A stretch of 64,000 nucleotides of DNA, taken from contig CAVSMU010000012.1 in the NCBI GenBank assembly GCA_963729075.1, positions 62,001-126,000 on the forward strand. The letters run 5' to 3'. Positions 44,634 to 52,043 of this stretch are shown here, piece by piece. The first letter of the stretch is position 1; every line of letters begins with the position of its first letter. The stretch comes from WHSW01 sp963729075 (lineage in GTDB: Bacteria; Actinomycetota; Thermoleophilia; Solirubrobacterales; 70-9). The notes under the pieces were generated by a model, which did not search any database, was not told the DNA's origin, and was given only the letters and a program-made list of their open reading frames with translations. A program made the translations under genes and the position numbers.

Positions 44634-44939
44634 GTGCCTCACCGTCGCTCGTCCCGGCCGCTCCCTGATGAACTGCCTGACCTTCTTGAAAAGCGGCAGC
44701 TGAGCATCCGAGCCATCGCCCGGTCGGCGGATATCGACCCGGCGCATCTTTCTCGAGTTCTGCGGCGCGCATCCGGGAAAACGGCAAGCCCGGAACTCGC
44801 CCGGCGTGTTGCTAGAGCCCTCGACCTTCCCGAGGACTACTTTCCGGAATGGAGGGAGGCGATCGTCGTCGAGCGTATTCGAGACGACCCACGCCTTCGT
44901 GACCGACTCTACGACCGGGTCAGACGGTCGGAGCTGTAG
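44634..44939 (+). CDS. XRE-family HTH regulator of the integrative element
   Basis: 101 residues from GTG 44634. The HTH is RQLSIRAIARSADIDPAHLS ... SPELARRVARALDLPEDYF, typical of small XRE proteins in integrative elements. The C-terminal tail (DDPRLRDRLYDRVRRS) is helical. It precedes the excisionase by 36 bp. Likely the element's repressor/control protein. Confidence 0.78.
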   Translation: MPHRRSSRPLPDELPDLLEKRQLSIRAIARSADIDPAHLSRVLRRASGKTASPELARRVARALDLPEDYFPEWREAIVVERIRDDPRLRDRLYDRVRRSEL

Positions 44940-44957
44940 ACCTGTAGGTCATCGGTC

Positions 44958-44976
44958 TGTGGTACCGTTGACCACA
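44958..44976. promoter_or_regulatory. Palindrome over the excisionase start codon
   Basis: TGTGGT (44958-44963), 7 nt, ACCACA (44971-44976): a perfect 6-bp inverted repeat ending at the A of the xis ATG. It contains TACCGT as a possible -10, so it is a good candidate operator for the upstream XRE protein. Confidence 0.55.
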
Positions 44977-45194
44977 TGGTCAACACCACACATGATGCCT
45001 CTGAGCCGCTGCTGACGGCGCAAGAAGCCGCCGCCCGGCTGGCCGTTCCACCCACGTGGGTGCTCGCTGAGGCGCGCTCTGGCCGCATTCCGCACCTCCG
45101 GCTCGGTCGGTACGTCCGCTTTGAGCATGCTGCGTTGGACGCTTGGCTGGCAGAGCGGCAGCGAGTCCCGCGGGACAGGCGGCAGCCAACATGA
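44976..45194 (+). CDS. xis: Excisionase-family DNA-binding protein
   Basis: 72 residues. LLTAQEAAARLAVPPTWVLA followed by GRIPHLRLGRYVRFEHAALDAWL (motif parts: RIPHLRLGRYVRF, DAWLAER) is the MerR-like HTH_17 fold of excisionases. It directly precedes the integrase with no gap. It is expected to steer integrase toward excision by binding att-arm sites. Confidence 0.82.
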   Translation: MVNTTHDASEPLLTAQEAAARLAVPPTWVLAEARSGRIPHLRLGRYVRFEHAALDAWLAERQRVPRDRRQPT

Positions 45195-46409
45195 GTGACG
45201 CGCTCGAGCGGCGCTTCGTCGGGAACAAAATCTGTGGCGAAAGACCGTAGGCGACGCCGGCCGCGTGGTACGGGGTCACTCTTCATGCAGACGTCCCGCA
45301 GCGGGGACCGCCGATGGTACGCAAAGTGGCGGGAGGGCCAACGGCAAGTCAAGCGTGTGCTCGGGGCAGTCCGCGAGCCGGGATCGGCAGTGGGGTTGAC
45401 GCGGGTAGAGGCCGAGGCTGAGCTGCGGCGACGGTTGACTCAAGCAGCTGCGACGCCTGTGGTGCGGGAGCGACTGTCCTTGTCCGAAGCCGGCGAGCGA
45501 TACGCGCTTCACGTCGAGCGTTTTCGTGCCCGCAAACGCTCAACAATCCAGAGTTACCGCATGATGCTGCGATGCCACATAAATCCGTTCTTCGCCGGGT
45601 GGTCCATCGATGCCATCGATCGCCGGGCTGTGGTCGCCTACCAGCGCGCCAAGCTCGAGTCCGGACTGGCCCCAAAGACGGTGGCAAACCACGTGCGGTT
45701 CCTCCACGGCATCTTCCGTTACGCGGTGGGTCAGGAATGGGTTACGCGAAACCCGGTTGCTGGGATCGAGCATCCGGGCGGCTCCAATCGTCCTTCTGAG
45801 ATTCGGGCCTTGACGTTGGTAGAACTTGAGGCCTTGCTCAAAACTGTTCCTGAGGACCACCTCGGTCCGACTGATCGTCGCCTCTACCTTGCGGCGGCAA
45901 TGACAGGTATGCGTAAGGGGGAGCTCCAAGCACTTCGGTGGGTGGATATCGACTGGGCTACCCAGGTAATCCGCGTTAGGCGTAGCCTCAGCGACGGGGA
46001 GTTCACGAGCCCCAAGAGCCCGCGCGGGATCCGCGCTGTGCCGTTATCGGAACGATTGGCGGCGGAGCTCCTACGCCATCGGTCCGTCTCTTCGTTCGAT
46101 CACGAGGATGACCTCGTGTTCGCGAATCCGCGGACAGGTCAGCCGTACGACGCCAGCAAGATCTTGAAGAGGTTCAAGCAGTCAATGGCGAACGCGGGCC
46201 TGCGTGAAGCTCGATTTCACGACCTGCGGCACACGTTCGGGACCCGAATGGCGGCGGCGGGCGCGCCCCTCCGCTTCATCCAGGAGTGGATGGGCCATCG
46301 TGACTACCAGACCACCAGCATCTATGCAGACTACGCGCCCGATCCGTCTCGGGGCGCAGATTACGCGGCCCACGCGTTTTCGAAACCCGGTCAGGCAGAC
46401 GGCCCCTAA
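45195..46409 (+). CDS. int: Tyrosine recombinase / phage-type integrase
   Basis: 404 residues from GTG 45195 (GTG 45234 possible). N-terminal arm-binding region with GTGSLFMQTSRSGDRRWYAK, core-binding SAM-like domain with TIQSYRMMLRCHINPFF, and a catalytic domain with all residues: R in TGMRKGELQALRW, K in SPKSPRGIRAVPL, HDLRHTFG (H-x-x-R), MGHRD and Y in TSIYADY. Intact and presumably active. It lies 27 bp before a tRNA-Arg 3' half, the expected position beside its att site. Confidence 0.93.
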   Translation: MTRSSGASSGTKSVAKDRRRRRPRGTGSLFMQTSRSGDRRWYAKWREGQRQVKRVLGAVREPGSAVGLTRVEAEAELRRRLTQAAATPVVRERLSLSEAGERYALHVERFRARKRSTIQSYRMMLRCHINPFFAGWSIDAIDRRAVVAYQRAKLESGLAPKTVANHVRFLHGIFRYAVGQEWVTRNPVAGIEHPGGSNRPSEIRALTLVELEALLKTVPEDHLGPTDRRLYLAAAMTGMRKGELQALRWVDIDWATQVIRVRRSLSDGEFTSPKSPRGIRAVPLSERLAAELLRHRSVSSFDHEDDLVFANPRTGQPYDASKILKRFKQSMANAGLREARFHDLRHTFGTRMAAAGAPLRFIQEWMGHRDYQTTSIYADYAPDPSRGADYAAHAFSKPGQADGP

Positions 46410-46435
46410 CGCTGGCATGCTGCGCCCTGCGCCGA

Positions 46436-46485
46436 GCTTCGGTCTACGAAACCGAAGGTCACAGGTTCGAATCCTGTCGGGCCCG
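46436..46485 (+). tRNA. tRNA-Arg (ACG) 3' half only, likely att site of the adjacent integrase
   Basis: Anticodon arm TCGGT-CTACGAA-ACCGA, T-arm ACAGG-TTCGAAT-CCTGT, acceptor strand CGGGCCC and discriminator G are present; the 5' half is not found upstream. By tRNA orientation the element lies to the left and the intact tRNA-Arg should mark its other end, which is not seen within this window. Confidence 0.82.
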
Positions 46486-47022
46486 CTTCTCTTGCGCCTC
46501 GATTGCCGCTTGGTCAAGCGGTATCCGGGGATTGGGCGCGAGGTGCCTCGCAAACGCCGAGAAGGCTGGTTTTGCCCTCAGGCGCGAAAGTACCATCGCG
46601 CAACCATCGCGCGGAACCCAATGCCGGCGCCGTTTCGAGAGCTTCGGCGGCGAGGACTGTCGCGCAAGAGCCGGCCAGCGTCGGCCGCTGCGGCCGATCG
46701 CCTCAGAGTCCAAATCCCGGATTTGGCTGATGTGGGCTGACAATGGTTGGGAGACAACGTCCACGCCCCGGAACGAGCACCAGCATGTCCACGATCACCG
46801 CAGCGCCGAACGGCAGCCATGGATGAGCCGATCGTCGACGCGGTCGCCTTCGACGTCTCCAAGAGGCATAGTCCTCGCCGCGGTAAAGCAGGCACCAAAA
46901 CAGACAGGCGAGCTTGCGCGCCGCGGCGACGATCGCCGCCTGGTGGCCGCGCCGGGCGCGGATCGGATCACCTACCCCGAGTCAGGAGCAATGGCCGAGA
47001 AACTGGACCGAGAGGAGGAGCG
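46486..47022. other. No confident gene; flank of the att site
   Basis: Open frames here overlap on both strands with no recognisable family. One 17-bp palindrome (CCAAATCC-C-GGATTTGG, 46710-46726) is visible. A short stretch near 46820 (DEPIVDAVAFDVSKRH) loosely recalls IS110-type transposase N-termini but stops making sense quickly. Confidence 0.4.
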
Positions 47023-47309
47023 ATGCCTCGAGACGAACTGACCGACCGCGTGATCGAGCTGTTCCCCCCGCTCGCCGAGGTCAAGCCGTGGGACTCGGGC
47101 GAGACCGACGAGGGCGAGCCGGTGGTGGTGGTCGAGGCGCACGCGAGCTTCACTGGCCTGGACAGCGGATGCGTGGACCTACCGCGCCGGTCCCGAACAC
47201 AGCGAAGATCGGCGTCTGGCGGATCGAGCCGAGCGGCCAATACGCCCTGCTCGGCCTGATGGACGATCCGATCATGACGACGGCGGCCGAGCAGGCGAAG
47301 AACAACTAG
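47023..47309 (+). CDS. Hypothetical protein, two apparent single-base insertions
   Basis: ATG 47023 with GAGGAG upstream (47014-47019). It reads RDELTDRVIELFPPLAEVKP to GLDSG; sense then continues one frame over as AWTYRAGP and one frame further as NTAKIGVWRIEPSGQYALL, ending at 47309. Removing a base near 47170 and another near 47195 gives 94 residues. No known domain. It lies in the accessory region next to a Cys-rich small gene. Confidence 0.55.
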
Positions 47310-47318
47310 CCGGATGCG

Positions 47319-47606
47319 ATGAGGACGCCCGCCCAGGAGACACTCTTCCACGTGCCGGCGATCGAGCCGCTTGGCGAGGTCTGGTATCGCCACTGCCAGG
47401 ACTGCGACGTGGACGTGATCGCGGTCGGGGAGTGCTACATGGTCCAGGACGCCGTCTGGCCGCTTGCCGAGGACGGCGGGGTGCTGTGCGTCGGCTGCCT
47501 CGAAGCGCGCATCGGCCGCGAACTGACACGCGAAGACTTCACCGCCTGCCTCGTCAACCTGCAAGCCGGGAGCCCTCGCCTGCGGAGTCGTCTCGCAGGC
47601 GGATGA
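47319..47606 (+). CDS. Cys-rich small protein (zinc-binding-like), hypothetical
   Basis: 95 residues. WYRHCQDCDVDVIAVGECYM and GGVLCVGCLEARIGRE suggest C-x2-C pairs that could bind zinc. One surplus base near 47575 would extend it to 47712 with a tail ending DPLAQEY that contains another C-x2-C (LCVGCVV), so the true product may be about 130 residues. Such proteins are frequent on actinophage-like elements. Function unknown. Confidence 0.55.
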   Translation: MRTPAQETLFHVPAIEPLGEVWYRHCQDCDVDVIAVGECYMVQDAVWPLAEDGGVLCVGCLEARIGRELTREDFTACLVNLQAGSPRLRSRLAGG

Positions 47607-47787
47607 GCGCCGCGACAAGGCCCCGCTTTGCGTCGGCTGCGTCGTGATCAGACCCGACGGCAGTCGCTACCTCGCTCGCGTGATGCCCGACCCGCTGGCG
47701 CAGGAGTACTAAGCGGCTATCCAGCGCCGCGCTCTGGCACCCATCAGCGGAGTCCGGTGGCGAGCTTCCCCCCGCTCCAACGTCAGC

Positions 47788-48180
47788 TCAGACTCCGGTT
47801 CGCTCGATGGTCCGCTCGTCCTCGCCGAAGACGATGATGCCGTGGACGACGTACACGCACAGGGCGAAGACGATGAGCGACCACCACGGGTTGCTTCCGC
47901 CGATCGAGAACAGAGCCCCGATCGCACCCAGCGTGCCGCCGATGACTCCGAGCACCCGGCCATAGGTGTTCCCGGCGATCAGCGAGAACCCCCCGGTGAG
48001 CTGGATGATTCCGAGGATGATCAGGACCCAGCCCATCGTATTGAGGTTGGTGAAGATGAATCTCGTGTCGTTGACGAAGTAGTTGGCATCGTCGAGCGCA
48101 CCGATGCCGTAGATGATGTTGATGAAGCCGATGAGCATCAGCAAAAACGCTGCGAATATGACTCGGCCAGTACCTCTCAC
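47788..48180 (-). CDS. DUF7144-type four-helix membrane protein
   Basis: 130 residues from GTG 48180, preceded by AAGGGG. Four membrane helices are evident (VIFAAFLLMLIGFINIIYGI, MGWVLIILGIIQLTGGFSLI, VLGVIGGTLGAIGALFS, SLIVFALCVYVVHGIIVF). The NTMGWVLIILG and GNTYGRVLG segments match the DUF7144 family common in actinobacteria. Function unknown. Its upstream region contains the GTGAC-N3-AGGGGAATAGTT motif also found at 26440. Confidence 0.78.
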   Translation of the reverse strand: MRGTGRVIFAAFLLMLIGFINIIYGIGALDDANYFVNDTRFIFTNLNTMGWVLIILGIIQLTGGFSLIAGNTYGRVLGVIGGTLGAIGALFSIGGSNPWWSLIVFALCVYVVHGIIVFGEDERTIERTGV

Positions 48181-48200
48181 AACTATTCCCCTTCTGTCAC
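48181..48200 (-). promoter_or_regulatory. Second copy of the GTGAC-N3-AGGGGAATAGTT motif
   Basis: Identical at all 17 defined positions to 26440-26459. Here it directly abuts the GTG start, so AGGGG may double as SD or, if GGGAAT is a -10, the mRNA would be nearly leaderless. Confidence 0.45.
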
Positions 48201-48319
48201 TCGGGCGGCGTTATCGCCCCGACTAGGCACGGGCAATTGGAATCGCGCCCGGGCTGAGCGCACGATATCGGTACTGGATCACAGAACTCTTCCCCCGAAT
48301 CGGATTGGCGCTTTCCATG

Positions 48320-49792
48320 GAGGCTGTCGCGAAAACTCGCTGCCGGCCGCAGAAACGGGGCAGCAAGGGAGGGCGATCGAGGGTCGGGGTCCGCTAAGGC
48401 GGCCGATCAGGCCGCCTGAGGACTCAAACCGGCGCGATAGAGCTTCAGGAGGTTGTGGGTCGCCGCCGTCAGACGCCACTCGGCGCGACACGCGGATAAC
48501 CCTCGCCGTGAGAACCGCGCGGCCCTCTGTCGCAACTTGATCTGGGCAAAGACCGGCTCGACCATCTGCTGTCTTCGCCGGTAGGCCTCCTCGGCCTCGG
48601 GTTGTCGAAGCCGCCTTCGCATTCGCTCGTAGTCGGGGCCCGATCTGATCTTCGTCGGTGCCTTGCGGCTGTCGGCGTCGGGCGGGCAGAGGACCCTGGT
48701 TCCGCTGCGCTCGAGCTCGTCGATCTGAGGCCTATTCCAGTAGCCGGCGTCGGCGAGGACGAGCTCTGGCTTCTCGGTCACCCCGGCCTTGGTGAGCTCT
48801 TCCTCGGCGGCCCTCGCCATTGGCTCGAGGCGGTGGCGCTCGTTGGCACCGGCGATCAACTCGGCGGCGACGATCACCTGCTCGGCGGTTGCCGCGGCCT
48901 GGGCGGTGTAGCCCTGGATGAAGCCATGGCGAGTCTTGACCGGGCGCGAGTCGGGGTCGGTGACGTTGATGCGCTGGCCTTCCTTGGGCGGGATCGGGCG
49001 CGGCTTGGGCGGGTTGTTCTTGCGCACGTAGCCGGTACGCGCGGTGTGCTCGGCCATCGCGACCTCCCAGGCGGCCATCTCCGCCTGCTTGGCCGCGTGC
49101 TCTTCGTCGAGGCGGCGCTTGGCGTCGCGCAGGCGCTGGCGGCGGCTCTGGCGATCGCCGGGCAGCTCGTCGCCGCGCTTGTCGCCGAACTTCTCGTCCT
49201 CGGCTGCGTCGACCTCGGCGGCCTCCTCGAGGATCTCCTTCGCCAGTTGCTCGTAGGTGCGGTTCTTCCGATCGGCGGCGTCGGCGGCGATCCGGGTGCC
49301 GTCGAGGGCGAGCGTGCCGACCGAGACCAGGCCGGCCTTGCGGCAGAGGACCAGTACCTCGGAGAAGAGCTCGGCCAGCTCGTCGGCGTGGCGTGCGCGA
49401 AAGCGGGCGATCGTCGTGTGGTCGGGCACCTGGTTGGCGGCGATCACCCGGAAGGCGATGTCCTCAGAGCAGCGGCGCTCGATCCGCCGCGAGGAGCGCT
49501 CGCCGACCGCGTAGGCGTAGAGCAGCAGCGAGACCATCATCTCGGGGTCGTGGGCTGCTCGACCCCAGCCGTCTTGCCGGTAGCCGGCGAAGAAGCGCTC
49601 GAGGTTCATCTCGGAGACGGCGTCTAAGACGAACCAGGCGAGGTGATCCTCGGGAAGCCACTCGCGCAGGTCGGCCGGCAGGAGCATCGGTTGATCGCGG
49701 TCGCAACTGAGGAAGTTCTGAGCCATGTCCGGATCCTGGGCCGCGGATCGGACGGGAAAGGACGCTCAGCAGGGGGTTTGTGCAACAGGCTC
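48320..49792 (-). mobile_element. Complete IS1182-family insertion sequence with 4-bp target duplication
   Basis: 1473 bp. The left end GAGGCTGTCGCGAAAACTCG and the right end, read inward as GAGCCTGTTGCACAAACCCC, are imperfect terminal inverted repeats of about 26 bp. CATG is present directly outside both ends (48316-48319 and 49793-49796), a 4-bp palindromic target duplication as expected for this family. One intact transposase gene fills the element, so insertion appears recent. Confidence 0.85.
48407..49726 (-). CDS. IS1182-family DDE transposase
   Basis: 439 residues, intact. The N-terminus FLSCDRDQPMLLPADLREWL and RRIERRCSEDIAFRVIAANQ (first part of the family signature) are diagnostic. 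The catalytic domain shows TLALDGTRIAADA (first Asp), LVLADAGYWN (second Asp) and the Glu region QQMVEPVFAQIKLRQ. A Lys/Glu-rich insert sits between the first and second Asp as in relatives. It catalyses cut-and-paste or copy transposition of the element. Confidence 0.93.
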   Translation of the reverse strand: MAQNFLSCDRDQPMLLPADLREWLPEDHLAWFVLDAVSEMNLERFFAGYRQDGWGRAAHDPEMMVSLLLYAYAVGERSSRRIERRCSEDIAFRVIAANQVPDHTTIARFRARHADELAELFSEVLVLCRKAGLVSVGTLALDGTRIAADAADRKNRTYEQLAKEILEEAAEVDAAEDEKFGDKRGDELPGDRQSRRQRLRDAKRRLDEEHAAKQAEMAAWEVAMAEHTARTGYVRKNNPPKPRPIPPKEGQRINVTDPDSRPVKTRHGFIQGYTAQAAATAEQVIVAAELIAGANERHRLEPMARAAEEELTKAGVTEKPELVLADAGYWNRPQIDELERSGTRVLCPPDADSRKAPTKIRSGPDYERMRRRLRQPEAEEAYRRRQQMVEPVFAQIKLRQRAARFSRRGLSACRAEWRLTAATHNLLKLYRAGLSPQAA

Positions 49793-49872
49793 CATGCAAA
49801 GCAGAGCTTTTTCGGATCTCTTCCCGGGACACCCTCGTACTGCGTGCGCCAAAAACGGCGGGCCATCGAGAA

Positions 49873-50166
49873 TCAGGTGCCAGAGTTGTCGACGAACTCC
49901 AATACGTCGAGGTATTCGATCTTGGGCGCGACGCCATAAATCCCCGTCACCATGTCGACGACCTCCTCCGTGAAGAAGGCACGGGCTTTCTCCTCGTCAT
50001 CCCACAAGTAGAAGTTCCTTGCCTGGCCGTCATCATCGAGCGTAAAGCTCTTGAAGCGAAGGCCGGGCATGCCTTCGAACGTTCCTCGCTCTTCGCCGGC
50101 AATCTTCGCGAGAGTTGAACGATCGAACTTGTCGGTCTGCGTGAAAGTCACGAGCACGCCGATCAT
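49873..50166 (-). CDS. Ferredoxin-like-fold small protein (YdhR/antibiotic-monooxygenase-like)
   Basis: 97 residues from ATG 50166 with GAGGAG about 5-10 nt upstream. MIGVLVTFTQTDKFDRSTLA ... FEGMPGLRFKSFTLDDD ... YLWDDEEKARAFFTEE is the pattern of dimeric alpha/beta-barrel proteins such as YdhR. Substrate unknown. It lies 80 bp from the insertion sequence right end and is divergent from the first SnoaL array. Confidence 0.72.
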   Translation of the reverse strand: MIGVLVTFTQTDKFDRSTLAKIAGEERGTFEGMPGLRFKSFTLDDDGQARNFYLWDDEEKARAFFTEEVVDMVTGIYGVAPKIEYLDVLEFVDNSGT

Positions 50167-50367
50167 CGGGACTCCTCTCGATTGGGTGAGCAACGGTCGA
50201 TCGAGTGATGCTGGCGGCACATCCTAGTACCGTCCGGTTGCAGCGGGCGCAAGCGGGCCGCAGGTTCGCCAGCGAATCGTCGCCACCGGCGGCAATCCAG
50301 ATTTTTTGGGTGCTCGCCTCCCGTTCACCCTCGTTACTGCGCCCGCCAAAAACGCCGTGCGCCGCAG

Positions 50368-50413
50368 GCGAGATACTGCGCGGGCGATGTCGCAGGAGAA
50401 CGTCGAGATCGTG
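50368..50413 (+). repeat. SnoaL-array leader repeat, copy 1
   Basis: GCGAGATACTGCGCGGGCG followed by ATGTCGCAGGAGAA and GTCGAGATCGTG. It matches 59273-59318 apart from one base. GATACT 9 nt before the ATG suggests a leaderless promoter. Confidence 0.75.
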
Positions 50414-50791
50414 CGCCGCTGGTGGAAGGGATTCAACGAGGACGGCATGCCCCCGTTCTCTCTGTGCGACGACGCGATCGAAATCAGTAATCCGCCGGAC
50501 TTTCCCGTTCGCGGCACCTTTCAGGGACACGACGGCGTTCGCCAATGGCGTGACCAGGTGTTCGAGATAGTCGACGACGCCCGAGTGGAGCCTCAGGACA
50601 TCGTTGATGTTCACGGCGACGGGAAGACCGTTCTGATGCTGCTTCGCGCCACGGGCACGGCCAGATACACCGAGATCGAGATGGAGGTCGAGTGGGCGGC
50701 TATCTGGACGGTTCGCGGCGGGAAGGTGCTGAAAGCCCAGGGCTACCTCAACCGGGCCGACGCACTCGAAGCCGCCGGGCTGTCGGAGTAG
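50387..50791 (+). CDS. SnoaL-like (NTF2-fold) protein, array 1 member 1
   Basis: 134 residues: starts MSQENVEIVRRWWKGFNEDG, with the fold's core PVRGTFQGHDGVRQWRDQVF, and ends ADALEAAGLSE. NTF2-fold proteins of this type are small ligand-binding or isomerase-like proteins that occur in many copies in Solirubrobacterales-like genomes. Leaderless start downstream of GATACT. Stop and next start are 3 bp apart. Ligand unknown. Confidence 0.8.
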   Translation: MSQENVEIVRRWWKGFNEDGMPPFSLCDDAIEISNPPDFPVRGTFQGHDGVRQWRDQVFEIVDDARVEPQDIVDVHGDGKTVLMLLRATGTARYTEIEMEVEWAAIWTVRGGKVLKAQGYLNRADALEAAGLSE

Positions 50792-50821
50792 GCGATGTCG
50801 CAGGAGAACGTGGAGATCGTG
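50768..50821 (+). repeat. SnoaL junction repeat, copy A
   Basis: GAAGCCGCCGGGCTGTCGGA, then GTAGGCG, then ATGTCGCAGGAGAACGT. It covers the end of one SnoaL gene and the start of the next. Confidence 0.75.
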
Positions 50822-51190
50822 CGTCAAGTGCACGAAGGTTGGGCACGGGGCGATTTCGGTGTCGGGGCGGATTTCGTGGCTCCGGATTTCGAGTGGCACC
50901 AGTTTCCGCAGGCGGTCGAGCCGGGCACGCGTGGTGGCGCAGAGGTGGGCGAGGCGCTGCGAAACGTCTTCGATGTCTACGAGAACGTTCGGGTCGAGGC
51001 CAGGGAGTTCATCGACGCGGGGGACAAGGTCGTCGTCGTCGGTCGCACGCACGCCACGGCCAGAGGAAGTGGCATGCACGTGGAGAACGAGGTCGCCCTA
51101 GTCTGGACCGTGCGGGATGGCAGCCTGATCCGCAACGAGGTCTTCACGGATCGGCGTGAGGCACTCGAAGCCGCCGGACTGCGGACGTAG
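50795..51190 (+). CDS. SnoaL-like (NTF2-fold) protein, array 1 member 2
   Basis: 131 residues: MSQENVEIVRQVHEGWARGD ... FVAPDFEWHQFP ... VVVVGRTHATARG ... ALEAAGLRT. It shares its ends closely with member 1 but the interior is divergent. Start 3 bp after the previous stop. It is followed by a third, aborted start (ATG 51194, MSLENVESLL then stop). Confidence 0.8.
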   Translation: MSQENVEIVRQVHEGWARGDFGVGADFVAPDFEWHQFPQAVEPGTRGGAEVGEALRNVFDVYENVRVEAREFIDAGDKVVVVGRTHATARGSGMHVENEVALVWTVRDGSLIRNEVFTDRREALEAAGLRT

Positions 51191-51226
51191 GCGATGTCGC
51201 TGGAGAACGTCGAGAGTTTGCTCTGA
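51167..51226 (+). repeat. SnoaL junction repeat, copy B, with aborted SnoaL start
   Basis: GAAGCCGCCGGACTGCGGAC, GTAGGCG, ATGTCGCTGGAGAACGT. The new ORF stops after 10 codons (51194-51226) and an unrelated cupin gene follows. Confidence 0.7.
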
Positions 51227-51278
51227 GAGACATGGCGGATAGATTCAGGGCGGCACCAAGCTCACGAAAGGAGCATGC

Positions 51279-51638
51279 ATGGCAGGCGAGGCCAAGAACT
51301 TTGATTCGCCCGATGAGACCCGTCCGTTTGAGGGCAAGGGGCAGGCACAACTGGTCAACCTCGGAGGCAAAGCCATCGGCAAGGGGGTGTTTGAACCGGG
51401 TTGGAAGTGGTCGGCCAACGTCAAGCCCATCGCCCAGACCGACTCCTGCCAGGCTCATCACGTCGGCTATTGCCTCTCGGGTGCCATGACGATCCACATG
51501 AACGATGGGACCAGCTTTGAGATCAACGCCGGGGACGTGTTCGATATCCCTCCGGGTCATGACGCCGAAGTGACCGGGAACGAGGCATGCGTTCAACTTG
51601 ATTTCAGCGGCTTCGGGGATTACGCAAAGCGGACGTAG
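51279..51638 (+). CDS. Cupin-domain protein inserted within the SnoaL array
   Basis: 119 residues from ATG 51279 with AAGGAG at about 51266-51271. The cupin core is QAHHVGYCLSGAMTIHMNDG and GDVFDIPPGHDAEVTGNE, with His ligands. It is bounded on the left by an aborted SnoaL start and on the right by an orphan SnoaL tail (51659-51685), as if it had replaced the body of a SnoaL gene. Function unknown; similar cupins occur as resistance or stress proteins. Confidence 0.78.
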   Translation: MAGEAKNFDSPDETRPFEGKGQAQLVNLGGKAIGKGVFEPGWKWSANVKPIAQTDSCQAHHVGYCLSGAMTIHMNDGTSFEINAGDVFDIPPGHDAEVTGNEACVQLDFSGFGDYAKRT

Positions 51639-51658
51639 CTCTCTGCGCGAGCACCCCT

Positions 51659-51685
51659 GAAGCCGCCGGGCTGTCGGATTAGGCG
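51659..51685 (+). repeat. SnoaL junction repeat, copy C (orphan tail)
   Basis: GAAGCCGCCGGGCTGTCGGA, TTAGGCG: the 3' half of the junction without any SnoaL gene before it or start after it. Confidence 0.65.
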
Positions 51686-51703
51686 CGGCTGCGGCGCATC
51701 CCC

Positions 51704-51922
51704 TCAGATGCCGGGGAACGTCGCCGATCGGTGGCGATCGACGCAGAGCGGGATCGTGTTCTGGATTCGGTTGTCGGTCGGGTCGGAGTTGACGTGGTGG
51801 ACCTCGCGAGGTACGCGGGGCCCGGCGGCACCAGCGTGGGCCTCCCTGAACGCCATCGCGACCATGTCCGCGACGCGCTCGGTCGTCGGTACGTTCGAGG
51901 CGAACTTGGTGATCGGCCACAT
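51704..51922 (-). CDS. Small HNH-endonuclease-like protein
   Basis: 72 residues from ATG 51922. VPREVHHVNSDPTDNRIQNT followed by IPLCVDRHRSAT is the HNH core (HH ... N ... H). This is near the minimum length, with no CxxC zinc pairs, so it may be a fragment or a minimal domain. It lies in the gap between the SnoaL array and the GntR gene. Confidence 0.5.
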   Translation of the reverse strand: MWPITKFASNVPTTERVADMVAMAFREAHAGAAGPRVPREVHHVNSDPTDNRIQNTIPLCVDRHRSATFPGI

Positions 51923-52043
51923 CAGGTCGACATGGGGAAGGTCCTGGAGCGAACCCAGGCCGAAGGAACGCGCCGCCTCAAGACCGGAAGCGGTCCGGTC
52001 GGCGAGTCCCGTTGGGCTCGCGCGATGAGTCGAGCTTCGGCGC

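Noticed and set aside
46532..47041. 169-codon open frame after the tRNA-Arg fragment
   Set aside because: No motif, overlapped by equally long frames on both strands; composition typical of random high-GC DNA.
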